Positions 1 to 8,215 of a stretch of DNA of 58,380 bases are shown piece by piece (positions within the stretch are counted from its first letter, which is position 1; each line of letters starts with the position of its first letter). Below the pieces are notes generated by a model. That model saw nothing but the letters and a program-made list of their open reading frames with translations, did no database searches and had not been told where the DNA came from. The translations under genes were made by a program, and so were the position numbers. Source of the stretch: an uncultured Alphaproteobacteria bacterium (GTDB lineage: Bacteria; Pseudomonadota; Alphaproteobacteria; Puniceispirillales; UBA1172); contig CALFYS010000046.1 of assembly GCA_937952245.1 (NCBI GenBank), forward strand, positions 1-58,380, in the 5' to 3' direction.

Positions 1-126
1 ATTACCACCGAACTGGCGCTGGCCGATGAGTATTATCTGGCGGAAGATGACCACCAGCAATATCTCTATAAAAACCCCAATGGGTATTGCGGGATCAGGG
101 GGACAGGGGTGTCTTGCCCGATTTAA
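1..126 (+). CDS. msrA: Peptide-methionine (S)-S-oxide reductase MsrA, C-terminal end (5' truncated by window)
   Basis: Only the last 41 codons lie in the window, ending at a TAA at 124-126. The visible peptide has the MsrA signature YYLAEDDHQQYLYKN followed by NPNGYCGIRGTG and a cysteine three residues from the end (VSCPI). In the family these C-terminal cysteines regenerate the catalytic Cys after reduction of methionine sulfoxide in damaged cytoplasmic proteins. The catalytic GCFW motif lies outside the window. The gene reads toward rpmJ but is separated from it by a promoter, so it probably ends its own transcript. Confidence 0.9.
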   Translation: MTTELALADEYYLAEDDHQQYLYKNPNGYCGIRGTGVSCPI

Positions 127-192
127 GCGTTGGATTTGGGTATCCCGCTTGTTTTCAGGGTAACCCTAGATAAACTCCCCCAAGAAAACCAC

Positions 193-222
193 TTGACCTT
201 GGGGGGCGGAAGACGCTATACA
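193..222 (+). promoter_or_regulatory. Predicted sigma-70 promoter for rpmJ
   Basis: A TTGACC -35 element at 193-198 and a TATACA -10 element at 217-222 are separated by 18 bp. The predicted transcription start is about 60 bases upstream of the rpmJ ATG. Both boxes are close to consensus, as expected for a highly expressed ribosomal protein gene. This is sequence pattern only. Confidence 0.6.
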
Positions 223-286
223 CTCCTATCGCTGGCGGAGAGATTCGCACAGCTCCAGATTTAACCACAAACGATTAGAGTAAGCC

Positions 287-412
287 ATGAAAGTCGCCAG
301 CTCGTTAAAAACACTGAAATCCCGTGACCGCAACTGTCAGGTCGTGCGTCGTCGTGGCCGCGTTTATGTGATCAATAAGAAAAACCCTCGCATGAAGGCA
401 CGCCAGGGCTAA
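287..412 (+). CDS. rpmJ: 50S ribosomal protein L36
   Basis: This 41-residue basic protein starts MKVASSLKTLKSRDRNC and ends RMKARQG, matching the long, mostly alphaproteobacterial L36 form with a central insert. It binds 23S rRNA in the large subunit. Of the zinc-binding cysteines of the short L36 type only one Cys is visible (NCQVV), as in the zinc-independent paralogue family. It has its own promoter upstream and a strong hairpin terminator directly after the stop, so it is monocistronic. It is short and easily missed by gene callers, but the identification is firm. Confidence 0.95.
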   Translation: MKVASSLKTLKSRDRNCQVVRRRGRVYVINKKNPRMKARQG

Positions 413-431
413 TTCTTCAATACCTCCGATC

Positions 432-457
432 AGCCCGGTATTTTACCGGGCTTTTTT
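432..457 (+). terminator. Rho-independent terminator of rpmJ
   Basis: A perfect 9-bp inverted repeat (AGCCCGGTA at 432-440 and TACCGGGCT at 444-452) with a TTT loop is followed by a run of T. It lies 20 bases after the rpmJ stop codon. Confidence 0.9.
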
Positions 458-541
458 ATGCCCTGAATTTCATATGGGCTTTTGTTGAACACTCCCTTTT
501 GCCGCTGTTTTGAAGGGATCATTAGGATCATAAAGCGAAGA

Positions 542-569
542 TTGATTCTCAAGCGAACCTGCCTATAAT
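542..569 (+). promoter_or_regulatory. Predicted sigma-70 promoter for glcDEF
   Basis: TTGATT at 542-547 and a perfect TATAAT at 564-569 are 16 bp apart. They lie about 45 bases upstream of the glcD start, in the 200-base gap after the rpmJ terminator. I see no obvious GlcC-type operator. Confidence 0.6.
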
Positions 570-612
570 CAAAACTCTTTCAACCCAAAGACATGACCCC
601 CAGAGGTGCCTT

Positions 613-2100
613 ATGCAGATGCCAGAACCTGATCAGGATATTATCCGCCAACAGGCTAAGATCGCTGCTGATTTAACCAAATTGATTGGCGCTGAAGGTG
701 TTGTGTCTGATCAAAACGCCATGAGCGTTTTTGAAAGTGATGGCCTCAATGGGTATCGCCAAACACCGATGGTGGTGGCATTGCCGGCAAATGCTCAAGA
801 TGTGGCCAAGGTCATGAAATATTGCCAGAAGCATGACATTAAAATTGTCCCGCGTGGGGCAGGCACATCGCTTTCGGGTGGGGCTTTGCCTTTGGCGGAT
901 GCTGTTTTATTGGGGCTGTCGCGGATGAATCAAATCCTTGAGATTGATTATGAAAACCGCGCTGTTGTCGCGCAACCCGGGGTGACCAATCTGGCCATTA
1001 CCCACGCGGTTGAAGACAAAGGCTATTATTATGCCCCCGACCCATCGAGCCAGATCGCCTGTTCGATTGGCGGTAATGTTGCTGAAAATTCAGGCGGGGT
1101 GCATTGCCTTAAATATGGGCTGACCACGAATAATCTCTTGGGCATTGAAATGGTCACCATGGATGGTGAGATTATCCGTCTGGGCGGCAAGCATCTGGAT
1201 GCCGAAGGTTATGATCTGCTTGGGGTGATGACAGGTTCAGAAGGCCTGTTGGGGATTGTCACTGAAGTGACGGTGCGGATTTTGCAAAAACCCGCCACCC
1301 GCAAAGCCTTATTGATCGGGTTTTCCTCTTCGCTTTCAGCCGGTGAAGCGGTGGGGGCGATTATCGCCGATGGGGTGATCCCCGCGGGCATGGAAATGAT
1401 GGATAATCCCGCCATCAACGCGGCGGAAGATTTTGTTGCCGCGGGCTACCCTCGAGAGGCGGACGCGCTCCTGATTGTTGAGCTTGATGGCCCTGAAGCC
1501 GAAGTCAAAGCTTTGACCGACCGTGTGGCGGCGATTGTGAAAACAAAAGACGCCACGTCCATTCGCGTCAGTGAAACCGAAGAAGAACGTGAATTGTTCT
1601 GGGCAGGGCGGAAATCCGCTTTCCCCGCAATCGGGCGCATTTCGCCGGATTATCTTTGCATGGATGGCACAATTCCTCGCCGTCAATTGCCGGAGATGTT
1701 GAGCCGGATGTCCCGCATGAGCCAGCAATATGGCCTGCGGGTTGCCAATGTTTTCCACGCTGGTGATGGCAATTTGCACCCGCTGATTATGTTTGATTCC
1801 AACGCCCCGGGGGAATTGGAACGCGCCGAAGAATTTGGCGCGGATATTCTCCGGTCATGCGTGGAATTGGGCGGAGTGCTGACAGGCGAACATGGTGTCG
1901 GTGTTGAAAAGCGTGATCTGATGCATGAAATGTTTTCAGAAGATGATTTGAAACAGCAACAACGCCTGAAATGCGCGTTTGACCCGGGGCATTTGTTAAA
2001 CCCGGGTAAGGTTTTTCCGGTCTTGCACCGCTGTGCTGAACTGGGGCGTCTTCATGTTCACCATGGTCAACTTCCACATCCTGACTTGCCACGATTCTAA
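613..2100 (+). CDS. glcD: Glycolate oxidase, FAD-binding subunit GlcD
   Basis: This 495-residue flavoprotein is the catalytic subunit of glycolate dehydrogenase, which oxidises glycolate to glyoxylate and passes electrons through GlcE and GlcF to the respiratory chain. The FAD-binding (PCMH-type) loop RGAGTSLSGG is at residues 81-90 and SIGGNVAENSGG at 151-162. The C-terminal oxidase domain carries HAGDGNLHP at about 382-390. The C-terminus (LNPGKVFP...LHRCAELGR...PDLPRF) is highly typical of GlcD. The ATG at 613 follows an AGAGG-type ribosome site. The stop overlaps the glcE start by one base (TAATG), indicating translational coupling. The paralogous FAD oxidase at 39560-40996 lacks GlcE/GlcF partners. 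Confidence 0.95.
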   Translation: MQMPEPDQDIIRQQAKIAADLTKLIGAEGVVSDQNAMSVFESDGLNGYRQTPMVVALPANAQDVAKVMKYCQKHDIKIVPRGAGTSLSGGALPLADAVLLGLSRMNQILEIDYENRAVVAQPGVTNLAITHAVEDKGYYYAPDPSSQIACSIGGNVAENSGGVHCLKYGLTTNNLLGIEMVTMDGEIIRLGGKHLDAEGYDLLGVMTGSEGLLGIVTEVTVRILQKPATRKALLIGFSSSLSAGEAVGAIIADGVIPAGMEMMDNPAINAAEDFVAAGYPREADALLIVELDGPEAEVKALTDRVAAIVKTKDATSIRVSETEEERELFWAGRKSAFPAIGRISPDYLCMDGTIPRRQLPEMLSRMSRMSQQYGLRVANVFHAGDGNLHPLIMFDSNAPGELERAEEFGADILRSCVELGGVLTGEHGVGVEKRDLMHEMFSEDDLKQQQRLKCAFDPGHLLNPGKVFPVLHRCAELGRLHVHHGQLPHPDLPRF

Positions 2101-3344
2101 TGAAAGCCATCTCCACTCCATCTCAGCCGCCACGCGATGTTCGTGATGCTGAAGACCTGCTTGAAGCGGTGCAATCCGCTGTTGCCGCGAAAACGACTAT
2201 TGATCTCCGTGGTTCAGGCCGCCACCTTGAAAGAGGCCGTCCGGTGCACGCTGATCAAATCGTTAATCTTGCGCCCATGTCAGGCATTGTCACCTATGAG
2301 CCGGATGAACTTGTGTTGATCGCGAAAGCCGCGACACCCCTAAGTGATATTCTCAAAACCCTTGATGACGCGGGGCAGATGCTGGCTTTTGATCCGCCGC
2401 TTGGCGCGCTCAACCCTGAAGAAGCAAAGGGGACATTGGGCGGCGTGATGGCAACAAATCTGGCAGGGCCACGCCGATTGGTGGCAGGCGCCGCTCGCGA
2501 TTATCTGCTGGGCTTCCAAGCCATTTCTGGCCGAGGTGAGCAGTTTCAATCCGGCAGTCGGGTGATGAAAAACGTCACGGGCTATGACTTGTCAAAATTG
2601 ATGGTGGGGTCTTATGGCACGCTGGCGGTGATGCATGAGGTCACCATCAAAACCATGCCAAAACCTGAATATGGGGTCAGTTTAATTGTTAAGGCCCGTG
2701 ATTTGGAAAACGCGGGCGCGGCGATGCGGGCGGCGTTTGCCAGCCCCCATGAACCCACCGCTGGCGCGATCATTCCGGCGCAAACCTCAATCTATTCCAA
2801 GGTCAAAAAGATCAATGATATGGGCCAGCAATCGGTGCTGGTGGTGATCCGTATCGAAGGGTTTAAAGTTTCGGTTAAAGACCGGATGAAGGCGATTTCG
2901 GATTTGTTAAAGCCTTATGGGGAACAACTCACCTTAACGGAAAAAGAATCCGATACGCTGCAGGCTGAATTGCGCGAAGTGACGTTATTGCCTGAACAGA
3001 AAAATCGCGTCTTGTGGAAAATCTCTTGCCCACCGCATCAAGGCGCGGGCTTGATGGAAAAAATTCTGGCGCGGCCGCATTGCCGTGCTTATGCCGATTG
3101 GGCAGGGGGGTTGATCTGGGTCAGCCATCCCGCGGGTCATGATGGTGGCGCGGGGCCTCTGCGTGAATTGCTGACGGCAACAGGGGGGCACGCGACCTTG
3201 GTTTCCGCCCCGCAATCAATGCGCGAGACCACCGATGTTTTCCACCCGCAACCGCAAGCCTTGCAAGACTTAACACGCCGCGTTAAAGCCAGTTTTGATC
3301 CTCTGGGGATTTTAAACCCTGGCCGAATGTATGAAGGTATTTGA
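2100..3344 (+). CDS. glcE: Glycolate oxidase, FAD-binding subunit GlcE
   Basis: This 414-residue protein is the second FAD-binding subunit of glycolate dehydrogenase. It has the truncated vanillyl-alcohol-oxidase fold: the pyrophosphate loop DLRGSGRH at about 35-42, the GGVMATNLAGPRR segment at about 114-126, SRVMKNVTGYDLSKL near 155-170, and a C-terminal FDPLGILNPGRMY. Its ATG shares one base with the glcD stop, and glcF starts two bases after its own stop. The three subunits are therefore probably made in equal amounts from one transcript. Confidence 0.94.
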   Translation: MKAISTPSQPPRDVRDAEDLLEAVQSAVAAKTTIDLRGSGRHLERGRPVHADQIVNLAPMSGIVTYEPDELVLIAKAATPLSDILKTLDDAGQMLAFDPPLGALNPEEAKGTLGGVMATNLAGPRRLVAGAARDYLLGFQAISGRGEQFQSGSRVMKNVTGYDLSKLMVGSYGTLAVMHEVTIKTMPKPEYGVSLIVKARDLENAGAAMRAAFASPHEPTAGAIIPAQTSIYSKVKKINDMGQQSVLVVIRIEGFKVSVKDRMKAISDLLKPYGEQLTLTEKESDTLQAELREVTLLPEQKNRVLWKISCPPHQGAGLMEKILARPHCRAYADWAGGLIWVSHPAGHDGGAGPLRELLTATGGHATLVSAPQSMRETTDVFHPQPQALQDLTRRVKASFDPLGILNPGRMYEGI

Positions 3345-3346
3345 TC

Positions 3347-4663
3347 ATGCAAACTCAATTTACCGCTGAACAACTGGCTCAACCTGATATTGCCGCCGCC
3401 GATGAAATTCTCCGGAAATGTGTGCATTGTGGGTTCTGTACGGCGACGTGCCCCACCTTTGTGTTGACCGGTGATGAACGTGACAGCCCCCGGGGGCGGA
3501 TTTGGATGATCCGTGATCTGCTGGAAAATGAAGACACCCCGGGTGATGTTGCGGGCCACCATCTTGACCGTTGTTTGACTTGTTTAAGCTGTACCTCCAC
3601 CTGTCCTTCGGGTGTTGATTATATGCATCTGGTGGATATTGGCCGCCGCCACGCGGATCGCCGCCGCACCCGCGGGATTTTTGATCGCTTAAGGCGGAAA
3701 TTGCTGATCGCAACCTTGCCCCATGCCAATCGCGCTTGGGTGATGCTGACCTTGGCTTGGCTGGCAAAACCATTTCAGGGGATCTTGCCAAAGGCTTTGG
3801 GGGGGATGCTTGCCGCCGCGCCGAAATCACGCCCGAAACTTGATCCGATTGGCGCGAAAGATCAAATCTTTAACGCCGAATGTCACCCGCCAAAAGCACG
3901 GGTCGCGATGCTGGCTGGCTGTGCCCAACGTGCCATTAATCCTGATATTAACGCCGCCACCATCCGGCTTTTGAACCGCTTGGGGGTTGAGGTTGTGGTG
4001 CGCAAGCAAGCGTCATGTTGCGGCGGTGTTGCCCAGCATACAGGCGATGAAAACGCCGCCGAGCAATCCATGATCGCCACCATCAAAGCCTGGGGAAGCG
4101 AATTAAACTTCCGTCAATTGGATGCGATTATCATCAACACATCAGGCTGTGGGACGGTGGTGAAAGATTACGGCCATCACTTTGCCCAAAACCCTGAAAT
4201 GGCCGAAAAAGCCAAAACCATTGCTGGTTTGAGCATGGATATTTCTGAATTTCTGGATCGCTTTGGTTTAGGGGATGTTGACCTTGACCGCACCAAAGGC
4301 TTGAGCGTCGCTTATCACGCCGCCTGTTCGTTGCAACATGGCCAGAAAATTAAAACCATCCCGAAAGATTTGCTGAGAAAAGCAGGGTTTGAGGTTCGTG
4401 ATATTGCGGAATCCCATCTTTGTTGCGGGTCAGCAGGAACGTATAACGCCCTGCAACCTGAAATGGCATCGCAATTGCAAGCCCGTAAATTAAAGGCGAT
4501 CAACGCTGTTGAGGCTGATATTGTGGCGGCGGGCAATTTGGGCTGTATCAATCAGCTGGCTGACAGCAAAGCGCCTATTCTGCACACGGTGGAATTGCTT
4601 GATTGGGCGACCGGCGGGCCAAAACCGCGGGAATTGCGCTCCCGCATCAGCACGCCGTCTTAA
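3347..4663 (+). CDS. glcF: Glycolate oxidase, iron-sulfur subunit GlcF
   Basis: This 438-residue protein is the electron-transfer subunit of glycolate dehydrogenase. Two [4Fe-4S] ferredoxin motifs are visible: CVHCGFCTATCP (Cys 25, 28, 31, 35) and CLTCLSCTSTCPSG (Cys 76, 79, 82, 86). Two CCG domains follow (SCCGGVAQHTG and LCCGSAGTYN), as in heterodisulfide-reductase-like proteins. I chose the ATG at 3347 (MQTQFTAEQL) over the upstream in-frame TTG because MQTQ matches the known GlcF N-terminus and sits two bases after the glcE stop. The gene converges on the fumarase gene with an 11-base gap. Confidence 0.95.
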   Translation: MQTQFTAEQLAQPDIAAADEILRKCVHCGFCTATCPTFVLTGDERDSPRGRIWMIRDLLENEDTPGDVAGHHLDRCLTCLSCTSTCPSGVDYMHLVDIGRRHADRRRTRGIFDRLRRKLLIATLPHANRAWVMLTLAWLAKPFQGILPKALGGMLAAAPKSRPKLDPIGAKDQIFNAECHPPKARVAMLAGCAQRAINPDINAATIRLLNRLGVEVVVRKQASCCGGVAQHTGDENAAEQSMIATIKAWGSELNFRQLDAIIINTSGCGTVVKDYGHHFAQNPEMAEKAKTIAGLSMDISEFLDRFGLGDVDLDRTKGLSVAYHAACSLQHGQKIKTIPKDLLRKAGFEVRDIAESHLCCGSAGTYNALQPEMASQLQARKLKAINAVEADIVAAGNLGCINQLADSKAPILHTVELLDWATGGPKPRELRSRISTPS

Positions 4664-4674
4664 CCCGCTTAAGC

Positions 4675-6279
4675 CTAATCGAGGCTGAAGAAATCATTGC
4701 CTTTGTCATCGGTGATGATAAAGGCGGGGAAGTTTTCAACTTCAATCAACCAAACCGCTTCCATGCCCAGTTCTGGATATTCCAGCACCTCAACTTTTTT
4801 GATGGCATCGAGCGCCAGTTTCGCCGCCGCTCCGCCAATGGAGCCGAGATAAAACCCGCCATGTTTTTTGCAGGCTTCACGGACTTGCCGGCTGCGGTTG
4901 CCTTTTGCCAGCATGACCATTGAGCCGCCCGCGGCTTGGAAACGATCAACATAAGCATCCATCCGCCCCGCGGTGGTGGGACCAAAACTGCCGGAGGCCA
5001 TGCCATCAGGTGTTTTGGCAGGCCCCGCGTAATAGACCGGATGGTTTTTGATATAATCCGGCAAATCACCGTCTTGTTCTAACCGTTCCAGCAATTTCGC
5101 ATGGGCAATATCGCGGGCAACAATCAATTTACCCGTCAGGCTCAATCGTGTTTTGACCGGATATTGGCTCAAGGTCTTCAGCACATCGGCCATGGGCTGA
5201 TTTAAATCAATGGCGACCGTGTCATCGGAATCATCTTCTGCTACATCAGGCAGGAATTGCGCGGGGTTGCGTTCAAGTTTTTCAACAAACAACCCTTCAG
5301 GGGTGATTTTCGCCATGGCTTGGCGATCCGCTGAACAACTGACGCCAATGCCAATCGGGCAAGACGCGCCATGACGGGGCAGGCGGATCACCCGCACATC
5401 ATGGCAGAAATATTTGCCGCCAAACTGCGCGCCAATCCCCATCTCACGTGTCATCTCAAGGATAATCTTTTCCCATTCCAAATCACGGAAAGCGTGGCCA
5501 TCGCTGCTGCCTTCGGTGGGCAGGCTATCCAAGGCACGGATTGACGCCATTTTAACGGTCTTCATGGTGGTTTCCGCTGATGTGCCGCCGATCACAATCG
5601 CCAAATGGTAAGGCGGGCAAGCGGCTGTCCCCAAGGTGCGGATTTTTTCATCAATAAATTCTTTTAACTTTTCAGGGTTCAAAACAGCTTTGGTCTGCTG
5701 ATACAGGAAAGATTTATTGGCGGAACCGCCGCCTTTTTGGATAAAGGTGAAATGGTATTCATCGCCTTTGCCCGCATAAAGATCAATCTGGGCGGGCAGG
5801 TTGGTTTTGGTGTTGGCCTCATCAAACATGGATGTTGGCGCCAGTTGCGAATAGCGCAAATTGCTGTTCTGATAGGTGTTGTAAACGCCGCGGGATAAGG
5901 CTTCGCCATCATCACCCGTGACCAGCACTTTATCCCCACGTTTGCCTGAAATAATAGCGGTGCCGGTATCCTGACACATCGGCAGCACTTCATCCGCCGC
6001 GATCACCGCGTTTTTCAGCATTTCCAACGCCACAAAGCGATCATTGCGGGTGGCTTCCGGATCATCCAAGATAGAACGGAGTTGTTTGAGATGCCCTGTC
6101 CGCAACAAATGCGAGACGTTTTTAAACGCTGTTTCCGCCAGCAATGTCAGGGCTTCGGGGGCGACTTTTAAAAATGTCTCTCCGCCAAGTTCAACCTGTT
6201 CGATATGGTCACTGCTGATTTTTTCCCATTCGGTTTGCGGCGATTGGGTCGGGAACATAGGGCTGTAAGAAAAGCTCAT
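4675..6279 (-). CDS. fumA: Class I fumarate hydratase (Fe-S dependent)
   Basis: This 534-residue cytoplasmic enzyme interconverts fumarate and malate in the TCA cycle. Cys102 (in CQDTGTA), Cys221 (in ACPPYH) and Cys315 (in GVSCSADR) match the three [4Fe-4S] ligands of E. coli FumA almost position for position. The N-terminal alpha domain and C-terminal beta domain (KTPDGMASGSFGPTTAGRMD region) are fused, as in the single-chain class I form. The start has an AGGA ribosome site seven bases upstream. It is 37 bases downstream of sspB on the same strand, so the two are probably co-transcribed. Such clusters are oxygen-sensitive by family knowledge. Confidence 0.93.
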   Translation of the reverse strand: MSFSYSPMFPTQSPQTEWEKISSDHIEQVELGGETFLKVAPEALTLLAETAFKNVSHLLRTGHLKQLRSILDDPEATRNDRFVALEMLKNAVIAADEVLPMCQDTGTAIISGKRGDKVLVTGDDGEALSRGVYNTYQNSNLRYSQLAPTSMFDEANTKTNLPAQIDLYAGKGDEYHFTFIQKGGGSANKSFLYQQTKAVLNPEKLKEFIDEKIRTLGTAACPPYHLAIVIGGTSAETTMKTVKMASIRALDSLPTEGSSDGHAFRDLEWEKIILEMTREMGIGAQFGGKYFCHDVRVIRLPRHGASCPIGIGVSCSADRQAMAKITPEGLFVEKLERNPAQFLPDVAEDDSDDTVAIDLNQPMADVLKTLSQYPVKTRLSLTGKLIVARDIAHAKLLERLEQDGDLPDYIKNHPVYYAGPAKTPDGMASGSFGPTTAGRMDAYVDRFQAAGGSMVMLAKGNRSRQVREACKKHGGFYLGSIGGAAAKLALDAIKKVEVLEYPELGMEAVWLIEVENFPAFIITDDKGNDFFSLD

Positions 6280-6316
6280 GGCAATCCTGCTTTAGTTAAG
6301 ATGCCGCCTTCCGGTT

Positions 6317-6823
6317 TTAGGAATTTGGCTTTTTACGAAAGGTATCCAGCGAAACAACATCGGCGCTGGTGGGGGGTGTTTCAGGTTCTTCTGCCGCGCC
6401 GGGGAGGATTTCTCCTTCATCAACCACAGCATTTTCATCATTCTCAGCCAGATCAGAGGCAAATTGCAGGCCAAAGCCCACCGATGGATCGTTGAAATCA
6501 ATCACCGCCATAAAGGGGATGGTCAGTTTTTCGCGCTCGCCACCAAAGGACAGGGAGACGGAAAAATCATCTTTGCGGATTTCAAGGTCCCAGAACTGAT
6601 GCTGGAGAATAATCGTCATCCGTTCAGGGTGACTGGCCTTTAGCCTTGGGGCAATATCAACCCCGGGGTATTCCGTCAAAAAAGTAATGTAGAAATGAGC
6701 ATTGCCCGGAAGCCCGCTTTGTTCCGCGATCTTTAATGAAGACCGCACAACGGTGCGTAATGCTGTTTCAACGAGCAATTCGTAATTGATCTGTGGTGTA
6801 AACTCATCATCTTTAGTTGCCAT
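6317..6823 (-). CDS. sspB: ClpXP adaptor SspB, alphaproteobacterial type
   Basis: This 168-residue protein has the SspB-alpha core: INYELLVETALRTVV at the N-terminus, the NAHFYITFLTEYPGV strand and the MTIILQHQFWDLE strand. A disordered acidic linker leads to a C-terminal VVSLDTFRKK tail, the likely ClpX-docking module. In Caulobacter the equivalent protein tethers ssrA-tagged substrates to ClpXP. I chose the ATG at 6823 (MATKDDEF) because GGGGG lies upstream and the longer reading frame would start inside a non-conserved stretch. The ssrA gene lies about 130 bases upstream on the same strand, so adaptor and tag-encoding RNA are neighbours. Confidence 0.9.
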   Translation of the reverse strand: MATKDDEFTPQINYELLVETALRTVVRSSLKIAEQSGLPGNAHFYITFLTEYPGVDIAPRLKASHPERMTIILQHQFWDLEIRKDDFSVSLSFGGEREKLTIPFMAVIDFNDPSVGFGLQFASDLAENDENAVVDEGEILPGAAEEPETPPTSADVVSLDTFRKKPNS

Positions 6824-6952
6824 CTTAACCCCCAAGCGGCTTGAATATTCTGCCACTAGTTTGATCAATGTGCAAGACCACCCCAGATAGCAGGACGCTT
6901 CTGTTGCCAGGTGCGCCCAAAACCCCGCCAGCAAAGCTCAATTCACTGGACT

Positions 6953-6980
6953 TAAAAAATGGTTTTTGCAACCGCCATTA
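6953..6980 (-). terminator. Likely terminator of ssrA precursor
   Basis: On the minus strand AATGG and CCATT form a 5-bp stem around an apical GGTTGCAAAAACC segment that can itself pair (GGTT/AACC). Six T follow at 6953-6959. The stem overlaps the tag stop codon, so it could also be part of the coding-piece structure. Confidence 0.5.
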
Positions 6981-7235
6981 GGCAGCAACAGCAACCGGAG
7001 CATTGTTGTCGTTTGCAACTACTCGTTTAGCCCGATAACGGTGGTACAATGCCGGGCGAAGACTTTGCCTTTACCACATACGTCGATCCTGACTCGCCCC
7101 CATAAAACTGACCTCAACATCAAATGTTCAAAGCCGTGAGCCTTAATTATGGTGGAGGCGCCGGGCACTGCCCCCGGGTCCGTTCTGCTTATTCCACAAC
7201 GCGTTTATCGCCATAGCCGATGTGATCGGCACTGC
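6953..7235 (-). ncRNA. ssrA: Two-piece (circularly permuted) transfer-messenger RNA
   Basis: On the minus strand the acceptor piece comes first. It ends GCGCCTCCACCA at 7150, with CCA encoded. An intervening segment of about 48 bases follows, and the coding piece starts GGGGGCGAGTCAGGATCGACG at 7101. The 5' GGGGGCG pairs with the 3' CGCCTCC to form a 7-bp acceptor stem with one G-U pair. This order is the hallmark of alphaproteobacterial permuted ssrA. The tag frame runs from 7016 to 6978 and encodes ANDNNAPVAVAA then TAA. The precursor ends near an AATGG...CCATT hairpin and six T at 6953-6959. Outer ends are approximate because the acceptor-piece 5' end is set by processing. Confidence 0.92.
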
Positions 7236-7239
7236 AATG

Positions 7240-7268
7240 AATATAGACACTTTCCATGCGAATGAAAA
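7240..7268 (-). promoter_or_regulatory. Predicted promoter of ssrA
   Basis: On the minus strand TTTTCA at 7268-7263 and TATATT at 7245-7240 are separated by 17 bp. The predicted start is near 7235-7233, just before a GCCGAT/ATCGGC hairpin that would open the acceptor piece. The remaining 140 or so bases up to thyA hold no feature I can support. Confidence 0.45.
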
Positions 7269-7411
7269 GGTGGGGCGAATATTAATTTCAAACCGGCCAT
7301 GGGCGGTTCCGCTAAAATTTTCAGAATTAATCAATATTGGCGCAGAATTGGGCTGGCGACAGGCCATGATCAAGGGTAAGATAAATCAACATTTTGTAGG
7401 AACATGATGAA

Positions 7412-8206
7412 ATGCAACCTTATCTTGAGTTATTGCAGCATATTTTAGACCATGGCGATGTGAAGTCTGATCGCACGGGCACGGGCACAAAATCAATCTT
7501 TGGCTGGCAAAGCCGCTATGATTTGCGCCAAGGCTTTCCGCTGGTCACCACCAAGAAACTGCATTTGAAATCCATCATCCATGAATTGATCTGGTTTATT
7601 CAAGGCGATACCAACATCCGTTATCTTCAGGATAATGGCGTCCGGATATGGGATGAATGGGCGGATGAAAACGGTGATCTTGGCCCGGTTTATGGCAAAC
7701 AATGGCGCCGATGGGAGACCGCTGACGGCCAGTCGATTGATCAGATCGCTGATGTCTTGGCGATGCTGAAAACAAACCCTGATTCGCGGCGGCTTTTGGT
7801 ATCGGCATGGAATCCAGCGGATGTTGGGAAAATGGCTTTGCCGCCCTGCCACAGCTTGTTTCAATTCTATGTCGCGGGGGGGCGGTTATCATGCCAGCTT
7901 TATCAGCGCAGCGCCGATGTTTTTCTGGGCGTGCCGTTCAATATCGCATCCTACGCGTTGTTGACGCATATGGTCGCCCATGTCAGCGGGCTTGAGGTGG
8001 GGGATTTCGTCCATACCATGGGGGATGCCCATCTTTATCTCAATCACCTTGAGGCGGCGGAAGAACAATTGAAAAGAGCGCCACGGGCATTGCCGCAACT
8101 TGAATTTATTGACCCGCCCAACGCGCTTGAAGACTTTACTTTTGATCATATTCAAATCACAGGCTATGACCCCCATCCGCATATCGCGGCGGCGGTTTCA
8201 GTTTAG
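7412..8206 (+). CDS. thyA: Thymidylate synthase
   Basis: This 264-residue enzyme, exactly the E. coli length, methylates dUMP to dTMP using methylene-tetrahydrofolate and releases dihydrofolate. The nucleophile Cys146 lies in PPCHSLFQF. DRTGTGTKSIFG at residues 20-31 is the phosphate-binding loop, and the dUMP contacts RSADVFLGVPFNIASYA and HIGDAHLYLNH-like HTMGDAHLYLNH are present. The gene starts behind AGGAACATG-type spacing and is followed after nine bases by folA, which recycles the dihydrofolate it makes. Identification is firm. Confidence 0.97.
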   Translation: MQPYLELLQHILDHGDVKSDRTGTGTKSIFGWQSRYDLRQGFPLVTTKKLHLKSIIHELIWFIQGDTNIRYLQDNGVRIWDEWADENGDLGPVYGKQWRRWETADGQSIDQIADVLAMLKTNPDSRRLLVSAWNPADVGKMALPPCHSLFQFYVAGGRLSCQLYQRSADVFLGVPFNIASYALLTHMVAHVSGLEVGDFVHTMGDAHLYLNHLEAAEEQLKRAPRALPQLEFIDPPNALEDFTFDHIQITGYDPHPHIAAAVSV

Positions 8207-8215
8207 GGAGTTTCC

